Source: CAYNTS01 sp964400495
GTDB lineage: Bacteria > Fidelibacterota > Marinisomatia > SCGC-AAA003-L08 > D37C17
Direction of reading: 5' to 3'
Assembly: GCA_964400495.1 (NCBI GenBank)
Contig: CAYNTS010000003.1
Span: forward strand, 1 to 64,000
Length of the DNA: 64,000 nucleotides
The notes below the pieces were generated by a model that made no database searches, was not told the origin of the DNA, and saw only the letters and a list, made by a program, of their open reading frames with translations. The translations under genes and the position numbers were made by a program. Below, piece after piece: positions 19,063 through 28,700 of this stretch. Each line of letters opens with the position of its first letter. The first letter of the stretch is position 1.

Positions 19063-20417
19063 TGTATAAAAAAATATTAATTGCCAATCGTGGCGAAATT
19101 GCACTTAGAATAATTAGAGCATGTCGTGAGATAGGTATTAAAACGGTTGCCGTGTATTCTAGTGCCGATGAGCTATCACTTCATACGAAATTTGCTGACG
19201 AAGCAATTTGTATTGGCCCTCCACAAAGTGCTAAAAGTTATCTAAATATACCTGCAATAATTGCAGGTGCTGAGCTTACCAATGCTGATGCAATACATCC
19301 AGGATATGGTTTTTTAGCAGAGAGTTCTGAATTTTCTGCAATATGTGCTGAGCATAACATTGCTTTTATTGGTCCTCCACCTGAAACGATTGATGCAATG
19401 GGAAATAAAGCACAAGCCAAAAAGACTATGGAATCAGTTGATGTACCTGTTGTACCAGGTTCAGATGGATTACTTCAATCTGTTGAACATGCAAAAGAAG
19501 TTGCATTAATTTCTGGGTACCCAGTTATGATTAAAGCGTCTGCTGGTGGTGGTGGCAAAGGAATGCGACTAGTTGAATCTGAAAACCAATTACAAAATGC
19601 GTATGAATCTGCTGAAACAGAAGCAACCGCTTCATTTAATAACGGTGATTTATATTTAGAAAAATTTATTCAGCAACCCAGACATATTGAAATTCAAATT
19701 TTAGCTGACACCTTTGGTAATGTTGTAGCTTTGGGAGAGAGAGAATGCTCAATTCAAAGGCGTCATCAAAAATTAATAGAAGAATCACCCTCGCCTGTAG
19801 TTACACCTGAACTACGAAAAAAAATGATGGATGCTGCCATAAAAGGTGCATCGGCAGTTAATTACGTTGGAGCTGGAACTATTGAGTTTTTATTAGATAT
19901 CCATGGTGATTTTTACTTTATGGAAATGAATACACGTATTCAAGTTGAACACCCTGTTACTGAAATGGTTGTTGGAGCTGATTTAATAAAACTTCAAATT
20001 CTCTCTCACGCTGGAATTCCATTGCCGGATTGGATGAAAGATATGAAACTTCGTGGACATTCAATTGAGTGTAGAATTAATGCAGAAGATCCAAATTATA
20101 AATTTAGACCTTCACCGGGTAAAATTACTAGTTTTCACATGCCAGGGGGAATGGGTGTTCGGGTTGATACGCATGCTTATGCTGGGTATTCAATTCCACC
20201 AAACTATGACTCAATGATTGCAAAACTAATTGTTCATGCCCCAACTCGAAAAGAAGCAATTAAACGAATGATTGGTGCTTTAGATGAATGTGTTTTTGAA
20301 GGCATTCATACAGTTATTCCGTTCCAAAAACAAATATTAGAAAATGAAGATTTCCAAAGTGGGAATTTTAATACTGGATTTTTAGAAACGTTTAATTACA
20401 TTAAAGAAGAAAGATAA
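19062..20417 (+). CDS. accC: Acetyl-CoA carboxylase biotin carboxylase subunit
   Basis: 451-residue ATP-grasp enzyme that carboxylates biotin on AccB. It begins with KILIANRGEIALRIIRA and has the glycine-rich ATP loop ASAGGGGKGMR near 160-170. The catalytic region EMNTRIQVEHPVTE lies near 290-300, and RINAEDP is present. Length equals that of typical AccC (about 450), so it is not a fused pyruvate or propionyl-CoA carboxylase. It is coupled to accB. Confidence 0.97.
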   Translation: MYKKILIANRGEIALRIIRACREIGIKTVAVYSSADELSLHTKFADEAICIGPPQSAKSYLNIPAIIAGAELTNADAIHPGYGFLAESSEFSAICAEHNIAFIGPPPETIDAMGNKAQAKKTMESVDVPVVPGSDGLLQSVEHAKEVALISGYPVMIKASAGGGGKGMRLVESENQLQNAYESAETEATASFNNGDLYLEKFIQQPRHIEIQILADTFGNVVALGERECSIQRRHQKLIEESPSPVVTPELRKKMMDAAIKGASAVNYVGAGTIEFLLDIHGDFYFMEMNTRIQVEHPVTEMVVGADLIKLQILSHAGIPLPDWMKDMKLRGHSIECRINAEDPNYKFRPSPGKITSFHMPGGMGVRVDTHAYAGYSIPPNYDSMIAKLIVHAPTRKEAIKRMIGALDECVFEGIHTVIPFQKQILENEDFQSGNFNTGFLETFNYIKEER

Positions 20418-20422
20418 ATTAA

Positions 20423-20797
20423 ATGAATATACCCAATGATTTATTGTATTCAAAAGATCACGAATGGATTAAAATTGAAAATGGTATCGCAACGATTGGA
20501 ATTACAGATTATGCACAAAGTGAGTTAGGTGATATCGTATTCGTTGAATTTCCTGATGTCGATGAATCATTTGATAAAGATGATACTTTTGGTACTGTCG
20601 AAGCAGTGAAAACCGTTGCCGATTTATTCTCTCCAATTTCAGGTACTATCGTTGAAATTAATGAAACTCTAGAAGATGAACCAGAATTGATTAATTCATC
20701 ACCTTACGAAGATGGATGGTTGATCAAAATTAAATGCAATGATACATCCGAATGTGACTTGCTTCTTGATTCTGATACATATAAAGGTATCATTTAG
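20423..20797 (+). CDS. gcvH: Glycine cleavage system H protein
   Basis: 124-residue lipoyl carrier of the glycine cleavage system. It starts with the typical LLYSKDHEWIK, and the lipoylation site is VEAVKTVADLFSP with Lys63. It lies five bases after accC and two bases before gcvPA. Its lipoyl group would be supplied by the LipB/LipA pair encoded on the minus strand of this window. Confidence 0.97.
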   Translation: MNIPNDLLYSKDHEWIKIENGIATIGITDYAQSELGDIVFVEFPDVDESFDKDDTFGTVEAVKTVADLFSPISGTIVEINETLEDEPELINSSPYEDGWLIKIKCNDTSECDLLLDSDTYKGII

Positions 20798-20799
20798 AC

Positions 20800-22131
20800 A
20801 TGCCATTCATTCCAAATATTGATGAAGTAGAACTTCTAAAAAAAATTGGAGTTACAGATTATTCTGAATTAGTTAAGATAATTCCGAAGAATGTCAAATT
20901 TGATACTGAATTAGATCTCAATAATTCAATATCTGAGTATGAAACATTACAAAAACTAAACAAAATTGCATCAAAAAATAAATCTGAAAGTGATTTGATT
21001 TGTTTCGGTGGGGGTGGTGCGTATGATCATTACATCCCAAGTATTATAGATTTCCTTTCAAGCAGATCTGAGTTTTATACTGCATATACTCCCTATCAAG
21101 CAGAAGTAAGTCAAGGTACGCTTCAATATTTGTATGAATTTCAATCAATGATATGCGAACTTTCTGGTCTCGATGTTGCTAATGCATCATTATATGATGG
21201 AGCTTCAGCAGTCGCAGAAGCATGTTCATTAGCATTAACAGCATCTTGTAAAAACACAATTCTTCTTAGTTCAACAATTAATCCAGTCTATAAAAGAGTC
21301 GTATATACATATCTACAAAATCGAAATGTGAATATTGTTGAAATTGATGAGATGGATGGTTTAACAAATTATGACCAAATAGAAACATTTTTACCTGATT
21401 TAGCTGGTATTGTGATTCAATCTCCAAACTATTACGGAATAATTGAGAATTGGCGTTTAACGAAAGATAAGATTATAGATTCAAAGGCATTGTTGATTGC
21501 TGTTAGCGATCCAATGTCTTTATCCATCTTAGAATCGCCCGGTATATGCGGTGCAGATATTTTTGTGGGTGAAGGGCAAACTTTAGGGATTCCGATGTCT
21601 TACGGTGGACCATATTTGGGTCTAATGGCTGTTACAAATAAATTAATGAGAAAAATGCCGGGGCGGATAATTGGTAAGACTACGGATAAAAATGGTAAGG
21701 ATGGATTTGTATTAACGCTTCAAACACGTGAACAGCATATTAGAAGAGAAAGAGCAACGTCTAATATTTGCACAAATCAAGGGTTAATGGCACTTCGTTC
21801 AACAATTTATTTATCTTTATTAGGGAAAAGAGGATTCCCCAAACTTACAAAACTATGTTTTGAAAAATCTCAATATTTAGCATCGTCAATTTCAGAAATA
21901 GAAGGATATTCAATTCCTTATGGTAAATCTTTTGTAAAAGAATTTGTAGTAAAAACACCCATTTCAGCTAATAAAATTAAAAATTTGGCACTTCAATCAG
22001 GATTTATTATTAACTGTGTTGAAAATGATGAAACAGACTCTCTAATTTTACTTTCTGTTACAGAAAAAAGATCCAAATATGAAATGGATTCATTCATTCA
22101 ATTCTTAAAAAGTAATAATGCAAATATTTGA
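20800..22131 (+). CDS. gcvPA: Glycine dehydrogenase (decarboxylating) subunit 1
   Basis: Alpha subunit of the two-subunit P protein, which decarboxylates glycine and loads the aminomethyl group on GcvH. The 443 residues contain the family blocks MPFIPN at the start, FGGGGAYDHYIPS, YTPYQAEVSQGTLQ and SNICTNQGL. The pyridoxal-phosphate lysine is on the other subunit (GcvPB), which is not in this window, nor is gcvT. The 3' end overlaps the GGGP-synthase gene by 14 bases. Confidence 0.94.
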   Translation: MPFIPNIDEVELLKKIGVTDYSELVKIIPKNVKFDTELDLNNSISEYETLQKLNKIASKNKSESDLICFGGGGAYDHYIPSIIDFLSSRSEFYTAYTPYQAEVSQGTLQYLYEFQSMICELSGLDVANASLYDGASAVAEACSLALTASCKNTILLSSTINPVYKRVVYTYLQNRNVNIVEIDEMDGLTNYDQIETFLPDLAGIVIQSPNYYGIIENWRLTKDKIIDSKALLIAVSDPMSLSILESPGICGADIFVGEGQTLGIPMSYGGPYLGLMAVTNKLMRKMPGRIIGKTTDKNGKDGFVLTLQTREQHIRRERATSNICTNQGLMALRSTIYLSLLGKRGFPKLTKLCFEKSQYLASSISEIEGYSIPYGKSFVKEFVVKTPISANKIKNLALQSGFIINCVENDETDSLILLSVTEKRSKYEMDSFIQFLKSNNANI

Positions 22132-22861
22132 TAAGTTAGAAAAAATCCGTCAAAAAAGAGGTGCAGTATGTTTTGCACTATTAGACCCAGATGCAAAAAA
22201 TGATTCCACTTTATTGGCTCAAATTGAAACTGTAAATAATTCTGATTTTGATGCTATACTAGTAGGTGGTAGCTTAATAATGGACAATGAGTTTAACACT
22301 CGTATCCAATCCATTAAAAATAATACAACATTGCCAGTTATAATTTTCCCAGGGTCATCAAAACAATTATCGGTGCATGCAGATGCAATTTTATATCTTT
22401 CATTGATAAGTGGCAGAAATCCACAATACTTGATAGGTGAACATATTGAATCAGCACCATCTATATACAATTTAGGATTAGAAGCAATTCCAACAGGATA
22501 TATTTTACTTGATGGCGGTCAAAGAACATCAGTTGAAATAATCAGCAATACAACACCACTGCCGATGAATAAAAAAGATATTATTCTTGCAACAGCTCTT
22601 GCTGGACAATATCTAGGCAATAAGTTAATATTTTTAGAGTCTGGAAGTGGAGCTGATAATCATGCTCAAATTGAATTAATTTCATATCTAGCAAAAACAC
22701 TTTCAATTCCTCTAATGGTAGGTGGTGGAATTCAAACAGCAAAATCTGCTGAACAAATTAAGGATGCCGGAGCAGGTTATATAGTTGTGGGGACAATTAT
22801 TGAGAATGGAGCTTCAGCTCAAGATCTTTTAGAACTAACTCGTGTTGTTCATACAGAATGA
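22118..22861 (+). CDS. Geranylgeranylglyceryl phosphate synthase family protein (PcrB/GGGPS)
   Basis: TIM-barrel prenyltransferase that joins a polyprenyl diphosphate to sn-glycerol 1-phosphate, the first ether-bond step of archaeal lipids. The 247 residues show FALLDPDAK near the start, VGGSLI, PVIIFPGS, EAIPTGYILLDGG and, for phosphate binding, VGGGIQTAKSAEQIKDAGAGYIVVGT. The last blocks are characteristic of the family; Bacteroidetes members belong to group II and include active GGGP synthases. It is embedded in a core operon, overlapping gcvPA by 14 bases and the recombinase gene by four, so it is not recently acquired. The prenyl chain length used cannot be read from sequence by eye. Confidence 0.88.
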   Translation: MQIFDKLEKIRQKRGAVCFALLDPDAKNDSTLLAQIETVNNSDFDAILVGGSLIMDNEFNTRIQSIKNNTTLPVIIFPGSSKQLSVHADAILYLSLISGRNPQYLIGEHIESAPSIYNLGLEAIPTGYILLDGGQRTSVEIISNTTPLPMNKKDIILATALAGQYLGNKLIFLESGSGADNHAQIELISYLAKTLSIPLMVGGGIQTAKSAEQIKDAGAGYIVVGTIIENGASAQDLLELTRVVHTE

Positions 22862-23823
22862 GTAATTATCTTAAAAATAAAACATTTGATTTAAAAGATA
22901 ATCCCCTTCACAAAAATGTTAAAAAATATTTAATCCATCTTCAGTTTGATAGACAACTCTCTGCGAATACTATTTCTTCATATTGGAATGATTTACAGCA
23001 CTACACTAACTATATTTACTTTGACTTAAATATTAAGAAACCACAACAAATTACTCTTAGTCATTTGAGAAAATATATAAATACACTAAAGTATATCCCT
23101 CGGGGAAAAGATGATGAAGTTGATATGAAATCAACTTCAATTAGTAGAATATTTTCTTCAATTAGAGGATTCCATCATTATTTGATTGAAGAAGGATTAT
23201 CCAAAAAAGACCCAACATTATTACTGAAATCACCTAAAACACATAAGAAATTACCTGATATTTTAGAAGTTGAAGAAATTGATTTATTGTTAAATTGTAT
23301 TAATGTGAAGGAAAAATTAGGTTTAAGAGATAAGGCAATACTTTCAACGCTATACTCAAGTGGGCTTCGTGTATCTGAATTGGTGAACCTCTCACTCATT
23401 AATGTCAATTTTAAAGATGGTATAATAAGAGTAATTGGAAAAGGAAATAAAGAACGGATAGTTCCAATTGGTATGCAAGTTATTCAGGATTTACAAAGTT
23501 ACATCGTTGAATTACGTCCAAAACTTGCTCAAAAAGGAAATTCTAAAGGGTATTTGTTTCTGAATGCAAGAGGTGGGCAACTTACTCGTATGACTATTTG
23601 GAATATTATACAACAAACTACATTGGTTTCAGGTATTAAAAAGCATGTTACCCCGCATACATTTAGGCATAGTTTTGCATCCCATTTATTAAAAGGTGGA
23701 GCAGATTTGAGAATTGTTCAAGAGTTACTCGGACATTCAGATATTACGACCACTCAAATATATACACACCTAGATAAACGATATTTAAAAGAAGTTCATA
23801 AAGAACATCATCCAAGAGGTTAA
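22858..23823 (+). CDS. Tyrosine recombinase of the XerC/XerD family
   Basis: 321-residue site-specific recombinase expected to resolve chromosome dimers at dif. The N-terminal SAM-like domain (about 20-115) is followed by the catalytic domain with Arg171 (SSGLRVSEL), the HxxR box HTFRH (His267, Arg270), His293 (LLGHSDITTT) and nucleophile Tyr302 (YTHLDKRYL). Length is close to XerC/XerD (about 300); no tRNA attachment site or phage gene adjoins it, so it is not an island integrase. XerC and XerD cannot be distinguished from this sequence alone. Confidence 0.9.
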   Translation: MSNYLKNKTFDLKDNPLHKNVKKYLIHLQFDRQLSANTISSYWNDLQHYTNYIYFDLNIKKPQQITLSHLRKYINTLKYIPRGKDDEVDMKSTSISRIFSSIRGFHHYLIEEGLSKKDPTLLLKSPKTHKKLPDILEVEEIDLLLNCINVKEKLGLRDKAILSTLYSSGLRVSELVNLSLINVNFKDGIIRVIGKGNKERIVPIGMQVIQDLQSYIVELRPKLAQKGNSKGYLFLNARGGQLTRMTIWNIIQQTTLVSGIKKHVTPHTFRHSFASHLLKGGADLRIVQELLGHSDITTTQIYTHLDKRYLKEVHKEHHPRG

Positions 23824-23825
23824 TT

Positions 23826-24459
23826 TTGCTATTACGTCTACCAGCTGAAGTACTTGTCATTTTAATCCCAGTTTTATTATTTTCACTGTGTTTTCATGAG
23901 TTTTCACATGCGTATGTGGCATATTTGCTAGGTGATGAAACGGCTAAATACAAAGGGAGATTAACGTTAAATCCATTGGCACATTTAGATCTATTTGGTA
24001 CATTGATGATTTTATTTGTTGGTTTTGGATGGGCGAAACCAGTTCCAGTAAATCCATATAGTTTTAGAAATCCACGAACAGATATGATGAAAGTTGCGTT
24101 TGCTGGTCCAGCATCAAATATGATTTTAGCATTCATTGCTGGTTTAATTATTCGATTTATTAATGCTTCTCATATTCCTGTCGGAGAATCATTGTCTCTT
24201 GCAATTTATTTTTTTACTTATGTTAATTTAGCATTGGCAATGTTTAATATGATCCCAGTTGCACCACTTGATGGTTCTCAAATATTTGGTGGAATGATTT
24301 CTAAAAATAATCCTGACCTTGCACAAAAACTTCAAATTAATGGACCAAAAATATTAATGATAATTATTTTAATTGGTTACATAACACCATTCTCATTAAT
24401 AGGAACAGTGTTAAGACCATTTATCACATTTTTCATGTATATATTTGCAGGATTATAAG
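23826..24459 (+). CDS. Site-2 protease family (M50) membrane metalloprotease
   Basis: 210-residue integral membrane protease. The zinc motif HEFSH (His24, Glu25, His28) lies in the first membrane helix. A second conserved segment GPASNMILAF is near 95-104, and the third motif NMIPVAPLDGSQI, which supplies the last zinc ligand (Asp), is near 140-152. There is no PDZ domain, which separates it from RseP and matches the short M50 group often annotated as peptidase M50. The start is TTG, two bases after the recombinase stop. Substrate unknown. The stop codon is the TAA ending near 24458. Confidence 0.85.
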
Positions 24460-24594
24460 TTGAGTGATTCTAATGAAAAATTTGAAGAATTACGCCATCA
24501 AGGTTGGAAAAAAAACTTAACACTCAAAAACCTCTTTAAAAATATAGTATTATTAGTCATTATTATTTATGTAATTATTAAATTTTATCAATAA
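24460..24594 (+). CDS. Small single-span membrane protein (44 residues)
   Basis: Short reading frame between the M50 protease and ftcD. From a TTG at 24460 it encodes 44 residues: a charged N terminus with MSDSNEKFEELRHQGWKK, then one hydrophobic segment (about 28-42, NIVLLVIIIYVIIKF). AGGA lies about seven bases upstream of the TTG. It fills the gap exactly and stops six bases before the ftcD start, which is how a small operon member would look. I do not recognise the family, and the TTG start and short length leave room for a chance ORF. Confidence 0.5.
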   Translation: MSDSNEKFEELRHQGWKKNLTLKNLFKNIVLLVIIIYVIIKFYQ

Positions 24595-24601
24595 GGATAT
24601 T

Positions 24602-26275
24602 ATGAAGATTATTGAATGTGTACCAAATTTTAGCGAAGGTAGAGATGTAGCAATCATTAAACAAATTACGGAAGCAATCGAGTTGGTTTCTAATACACAT
24701 TTATTGGATGTTGATCCAGGTGCAGATACCAATAGAACCGTTGTAACTTTTGTTGGCGACCCAGAAAGTGTAGTAGAGGGTGCTTTCCAAGGGATAAAGA
24801 AAGCATCAGAAATTATAGACATGCGTGAGCATACTGGTGCTCATGCTCGAATGGGTGCAACAGATGTATGCCCCTTTGTTCCTGTATCCAATGTAACAAT
24901 GGATGAATGTGTAGAACTTTCAAAAGTATTGGCTAAAAGAGTGGGGGATGAACTAGGTATTTCCGTTTATCTTTATGAAAATTCAGCATCTCAACCCGAA
25001 AGAGTTAATTTAGCAAATGTTAGGTCGGGTGAATATGAAATGATGTCAGAAAAACTAAAATTGGATGAATGGAAACCAGATAATGGTCCAACTGAATTGC
25101 ATGAAAGAGCAGGGGTAACTGCAATAGGTGCGAGAGAATTCTTAGTCGCCTATAATATCAATCTAAATACAAAAGATAAAAAGATCGCAACAGATATTGC
25201 TCTAGATATTCGTGAAGCAGGACGCGCTAAGCGAGACGCAAACAAAAATATTATCCGAAATGCTGATGGAAAAATGGTTAAAGTTCCCGGATCCCTCAAA
25301 TCAACCAAAGCAGTAGGGTGGTTTATTGATGAATACAATGTTGCTCAAGTATCAATGAATTTAACCAATTTTAATATAACTCCACCTCATATTGCATTTG
25401 AAGAAGTTAGAGAACAGGCACGCAAAAGGGGTGTGCGAGTTACCGGTAGTGAATTGGTAGGATTAATCCCATTGAAAGCATTGCTCGATGCAGGTAAATA
25501 TTATTTACAAAAGCAACATAGGTCATGTGGAATTTCTGAAGCAGATATAATCCATATAGCTATAAAGTCAATGGGACTTGATGAACTTTCTGAATTTGAT
25601 TCATTGGATAAAATTGTTGAATATAGAGTTGGCAATAAATTTGGTGAATTAGCCACAATGAAACTAACTGATTTTAATGATGAACTCTCATCTGAAAGTC
25701 CAGCACCAGGTGGTGGTAGTGTTAGTGCACTAGCAGGGGCATTGGGTGCAAGTTTATCTGCTATGGTGGCAAACCTAACCATTGGTAAAAAAGGATTTGA
25801 ATCTTCATTTGACGCCATGAATCAGTTGGCATTAGTTGGACAGAAATTAAAAGATTCACTTCTACAACTAATAGACAAAGACACAGACTCATTTAACTTT
25901 ATTTTGGATGCAATGAGGTTACCCAAAAAAACAGATGACCAAAAAAGTAAGCGATTACAAGAAATTCAAAATGCGACTAAAGAAGCAACCAAAATTCCAT
26001 TTACTGTTGTTGAGCAATGTTGTGAAGTTATGGACTTAGCATTAGAAACAGCTTCAAATGGTAATCCAAATTCGGTTTCAGATGCAGGTGTTGCTGGAGA
26101 AATGGCTTCTGCAGGTGCTCGCGGTGCAGCATTAAATGTAAAAATAAATACATTGGATATTACAGATTTAGAATTTGTGAAAGATATTCTTAATAAAACT
26201 GATATATTAATCCATGAAATTGAAGAAAAAATAATTACTTTACGCAAAATAGTTGACGAAAAATTAAATAATTAG
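24602..26275 (+). CDS. ftcD: Bifunctional glutamate formimidoyltransferase / formimidoyltetrahydrofolate cyclodeaminase
   Basis: 557-residue fusion that transfers the formimino group from formiminoglutamate to tetrahydrofolate and then releases ammonia to give methenyl-THF. It links histidine degradation to one-carbon metabolism. The transferase domain (about 1-330) has VPNFSEGRD, DTNRTVVTFVG and the catalytic-His region EHTGAHARMGATDV. The cyclodeaminase domain (about 350-557) has SPAPGGGSVSALAGALGASL. AAGGAT precedes the ATG. No hut gene is adjacent; it is followed at once by mutL, whose start overlaps its stop. Confidence 0.95.
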   Translation: MKIIECVPNFSEGRDVAIIKQITEAIELVSNTHLLDVDPGADTNRTVVTFVGDPESVVEGAFQGIKKASEIIDMREHTGAHARMGATDVCPFVPVSNVTMDECVELSKVLAKRVGDELGISVYLYENSASQPERVNLANVRSGEYEMMSEKLKLDEWKPDNGPTELHERAGVTAIGAREFLVAYNINLNTKDKKIATDIALDIREAGRAKRDANKNIIRNADGKMVKVPGSLKSTKAVGWFIDEYNVAQVSMNLTNFNITPPHIAFEEVREQARKRGVRVTGSELVGLIPLKALLDAGKYYLQKQHRSCGISEADIIHIAIKSMGLDELSEFDSLDKIVEYRVGNKFGELATMKLTDFNDELSSESPAPGGGSVSALAGALGASLSAMVANLTIGKKGFESSFDAMNQLALVGQKLKDSLLQLIDKDTDSFNFILDAMRLPKKTDDQKSKRLQEIQNATKEATKIPFTVVEQCCEVMDLALETASNGNPNSVSDAGVAGEMASAGARGAALNVKINTLDITDLEFVKDILNKTDILIHEIEEKIITLRKIVDEKLNN

Positions 26276-28050
26276 TGGCTAAAATACATCAATTACCAAC
26301 AAAATTAATTAATCAAATAGCTGCAGGTGAGGTTATTGAAAGGCCGGCATCTATTATAAAGGAATTGATTGAAAACTCCATTGATGCAAATTCTACAAAA
26401 ATAACTATTGATGTAGAAGATGGTGGGCAAAAATCCATTCAGATTTCTGATAATGGAATAGGGATGAGTGCTTCAGAACTTGAACTTGCTTTTGAAAGAC
26501 ATGCCACCAGCAAAATAAATAATCAAAAGGATTTGGAGAATATTCATACCCTCGGTTTTAGAGGAGAAGCATTGCCAAGTATTGCATCTGTTTCGCAAGT
26601 AGTTGCTCGTTCTGCTGCCAAAAATAACGAGGGAACTGAAATTGTTATTCATGGTGGAGAAACAAAGAGTATTGAACCAGTTGCTCATAATAATGGTACG
26701 TATTTTCAGGTTAAAAATATATTTTTTAATGTACCAGCTAGGCGAAAATTTCTAAAAAAACCAGATACTGAATTCAAATTAATTACTGAAACAATTCGGA
26801 AATTCATGATAGCATTTCCAAAAATTGCATTTCGATTTACCAATAATGGTAAAGTAGTATTTCGAACACAATCTGAATCATTGGAAAATAGACTACAAAG
26901 TATTTATGGCTCAGAATTTTCAAATAATTTATTAGCAGTTAATCTTGAAAAAGAACCCTATTCTATTTCTGGATTTGTAGGTAATTTAACTACTCTTAGA
27001 AAACGTCCGGGAGCTCAATATTTAATTATTAATGGTCGCCATGTAAAAGACAGATTATTAAACTCAGCAGTTTTCAGCTCATATAGATCATTGTTATCTC
27101 GTGGTGAATATCCATTTTTTGCATTATTTATTGATATGCCAACTGATTTAATCGATGTGAATGTACACCCGGCAAAATTGGAAGTTAGATTTCAAAATGA
27201 ATGGCAAATTTACCATGTTATTAAATCTGCAACAATTACTGCTTTAAAAGATGTTCTATCTGTAATTCCAGATTTCAATCAATTTCAGCAACAATCATTT
27301 AATGATGAGGCCTCAACCTCACAGTTACAATTTCAAAATCAAAATACAAACTTTCCGATTGAAAAAGCTCCTCGACCCTTAGCCAATTTAGATTCACACA
27401 ACTCTGCAGATATTGATTTGAATAGAGCACATTCACGAGTTGAAACAATGGTCAATACTGAAACTATTCAAGATGTAAATATAGCAAATAATACTATATG
27501 GCAAATTCATAATAAATATTTAATTACAGAAATACGTTCAGGGCTAGTTATTATTGATCAACATGTTGCACATGAGCGGATTTTATTTGAGTCTGCTAAA
27601 AAAGCATTTGACGGACATGGATTACCTTCTCAGGCATTATTATTTCCTCAAACGGTTCAATTCCAACCAGATGAGTACAGTGCTTTACTTGATGTTATTC
27701 CGTATTTACATAAAATTGGTTTTAAGTTACGTGAGTTTGGTGAAAATACAATAATTATCGAAGGCACACCATCAGATATTCACTGGGGTAGTGAAAGAGA
27801 AGTGCTGGTTGATATTATGGATAATTATTCACAATTCAAGGAATTAGATGCATCATTTCTTGACCATATAGCATCCACGTATGCGTGCAAAGGTGCAGTT
27901 AAAGCTGGAGATGCACTTTCTCCTGAAGAACGTCGAAATTTGGTAGATAGATTGTTCGCTACTGAACATCCGTATTATTGCCCACATGGACGTCCAATAA
28001 TTGTAAATTTATCTATGGAAGAACTAGATAAACGATTTGAGAGACATTAA
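26275..28050 (+). CDS. mutL: DNA mismatch repair protein MutL, endonuclease type
   Basis: GHKL ATPase that couples MutS mismatch recognition to strand incision. The N-terminal ATPase domain has KELIENSIDAN (Glu30, Asn34), DNGIGM and TLGFRGEAL. The C-terminal domain has DQHVAHERILFE (about 428-439), which fits the DQHA-x2-E-x4-E metal-binding endonuclease motif with Val for Ala. ACKGAVKAGD and YYCPHGRPI follow, the other conserved blocks of nicking MutL proteins. It therefore probably nicks DNA itself, as in organisms without MutH. The start is GTG, sharing its G with the ftcD stop. 591 residues is a normal length. Confidence 0.95.
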   Translation: MAKIHQLPTKLINQIAAGEVIERPASIIKELIENSIDANSTKITIDVEDGGQKSIQISDNGIGMSASELELAFERHATSKINNQKDLENIHTLGFRGEALPSIASVSQVVARSAAKNNEGTEIVIHGGETKSIEPVAHNNGTYFQVKNIFFNVPARRKFLKKPDTEFKLITETIRKFMIAFPKIAFRFTNNGKVVFRTQSESLENRLQSIYGSEFSNNLLAVNLEKEPYSISGFVGNLTTLRKRPGAQYLIINGRHVKDRLLNSAVFSSYRSLLSRGEYPFFALFIDMPTDLIDVNVHPAKLEVRFQNEWQIYHVIKSATITALKDVLSVIPDFNQFQQQSFNDEASTSQLQFQNQNTNFPIEKAPRPLANLDSHNSADIDLNRAHSRVETMVNTETIQDVNIANNTIWQIHNKYLITEIRSGLVIIDQHVAHERILFESAKKAFDGHGLPSQALLFPQTVQFQPDEYSALLDVIPYLHKIGFKLREFGENTIIIEGTPSDIHWGSEREVLVDIMDNYSQFKELDASFLDHIASTYACKGAVKAGDALSPEERRNLVDRLFATEHPYYCPHGRPIIVNLSMEELDKRFERH

Positions 28051-28071
28051 TAGTGAAACTTGGAGTAATTT

Positions 28072-28677
28072 ATGACACACAAAAAAACGATTAGACATTA
28101 TTTAGGAACCGGACTTTTGTCTATTATTCCATTGGCAGTAACCTATTGGATTGTAGAAAAATTATTTAACTTTTTTGCAAAACCCGGTGCATCCATAGTA
28201 AGTGCAGTTTTTGGTGATAATACCTATCCATATATTCCTGAGCTAACAGGTTTTATTCTAACTCTTCTATTTATAATGTTTGCTGGACTAATTGTCTCAA
28301 ATGTACTAGGTAAACAATTATATATTTGGTTAGAAAATATTTTATCTAGAATTCCAATTGTAAATTCTGTTTATAAAACGATAAAAGGAATTACAGTTTC
28401 AATTTCAGATAATAATAAGCAAGCATTTAAAAAAGTGGTATTTGTGCAATATCCTCGTAAAGGGTTATGGTCGATTGCCATGGTAACTGGTGAATCAAAA
28501 GATGCAGACAATAATGAATATTATCATGTTGTTGTTGTTACGACTCCAAACCCAACTTCTGGATACCTCCTCTATGTTCTAAAAGAAGAGACAACAGAAA
28601 CTTCTATGTCAGTTGAAGAAGGTTTAAAAATTGTAATTTCGGGTGGATTACTTGCCCCAAGTGTGAATGAGATATGA
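28072..28677 (+). CDS. DUF502-family membrane protein
   Basis: 201-residue inner-membrane protein of the DUF502 family. There are two hydrophobic segments, near 10-30 (GTGLLSIIPLAVTYWIVEKL) and 58-80 (FILTLLFIMFAGLIVSNVLG). The conserved blocks IPIVNSVYKTIKGI, VVFVQYPRKGLWSIAMVTG and FVTTPNPTSGYL-like VVVTTPNPTSGYLLYV follow. The function of the family is unknown. It is the last gene of the first plus-strand run and is transcribed toward the convergent minus-strand block. Confidence 0.88.
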   Translation: MTHKKTIRHYLGTGLLSIIPLAVTYWIVEKLFNFFAKPGASIVSAVFGDNTYPYIPELTGFILTLLFIMFAGLIVSNVLGKQLYIWLENILSRIPIVNSVYKTIKGITVSISDNNKQAFKKVVFVQYPRKGLWSIAMVTGESKDADNNEYYHVVVVTTPNPTSGYLLYVLKEETTETSMSVEEGLKIVISGGLLAPSVNEI

Positions 28678-28700
28678 TTCTAATTATTGTGAAGAACCAT

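Noticed and set aside
22858..23823. Integrase of a mobile island
   Set aside because: No tRNA junction, repeats or phage genes nearby; length and context fit chromosomal Xer.
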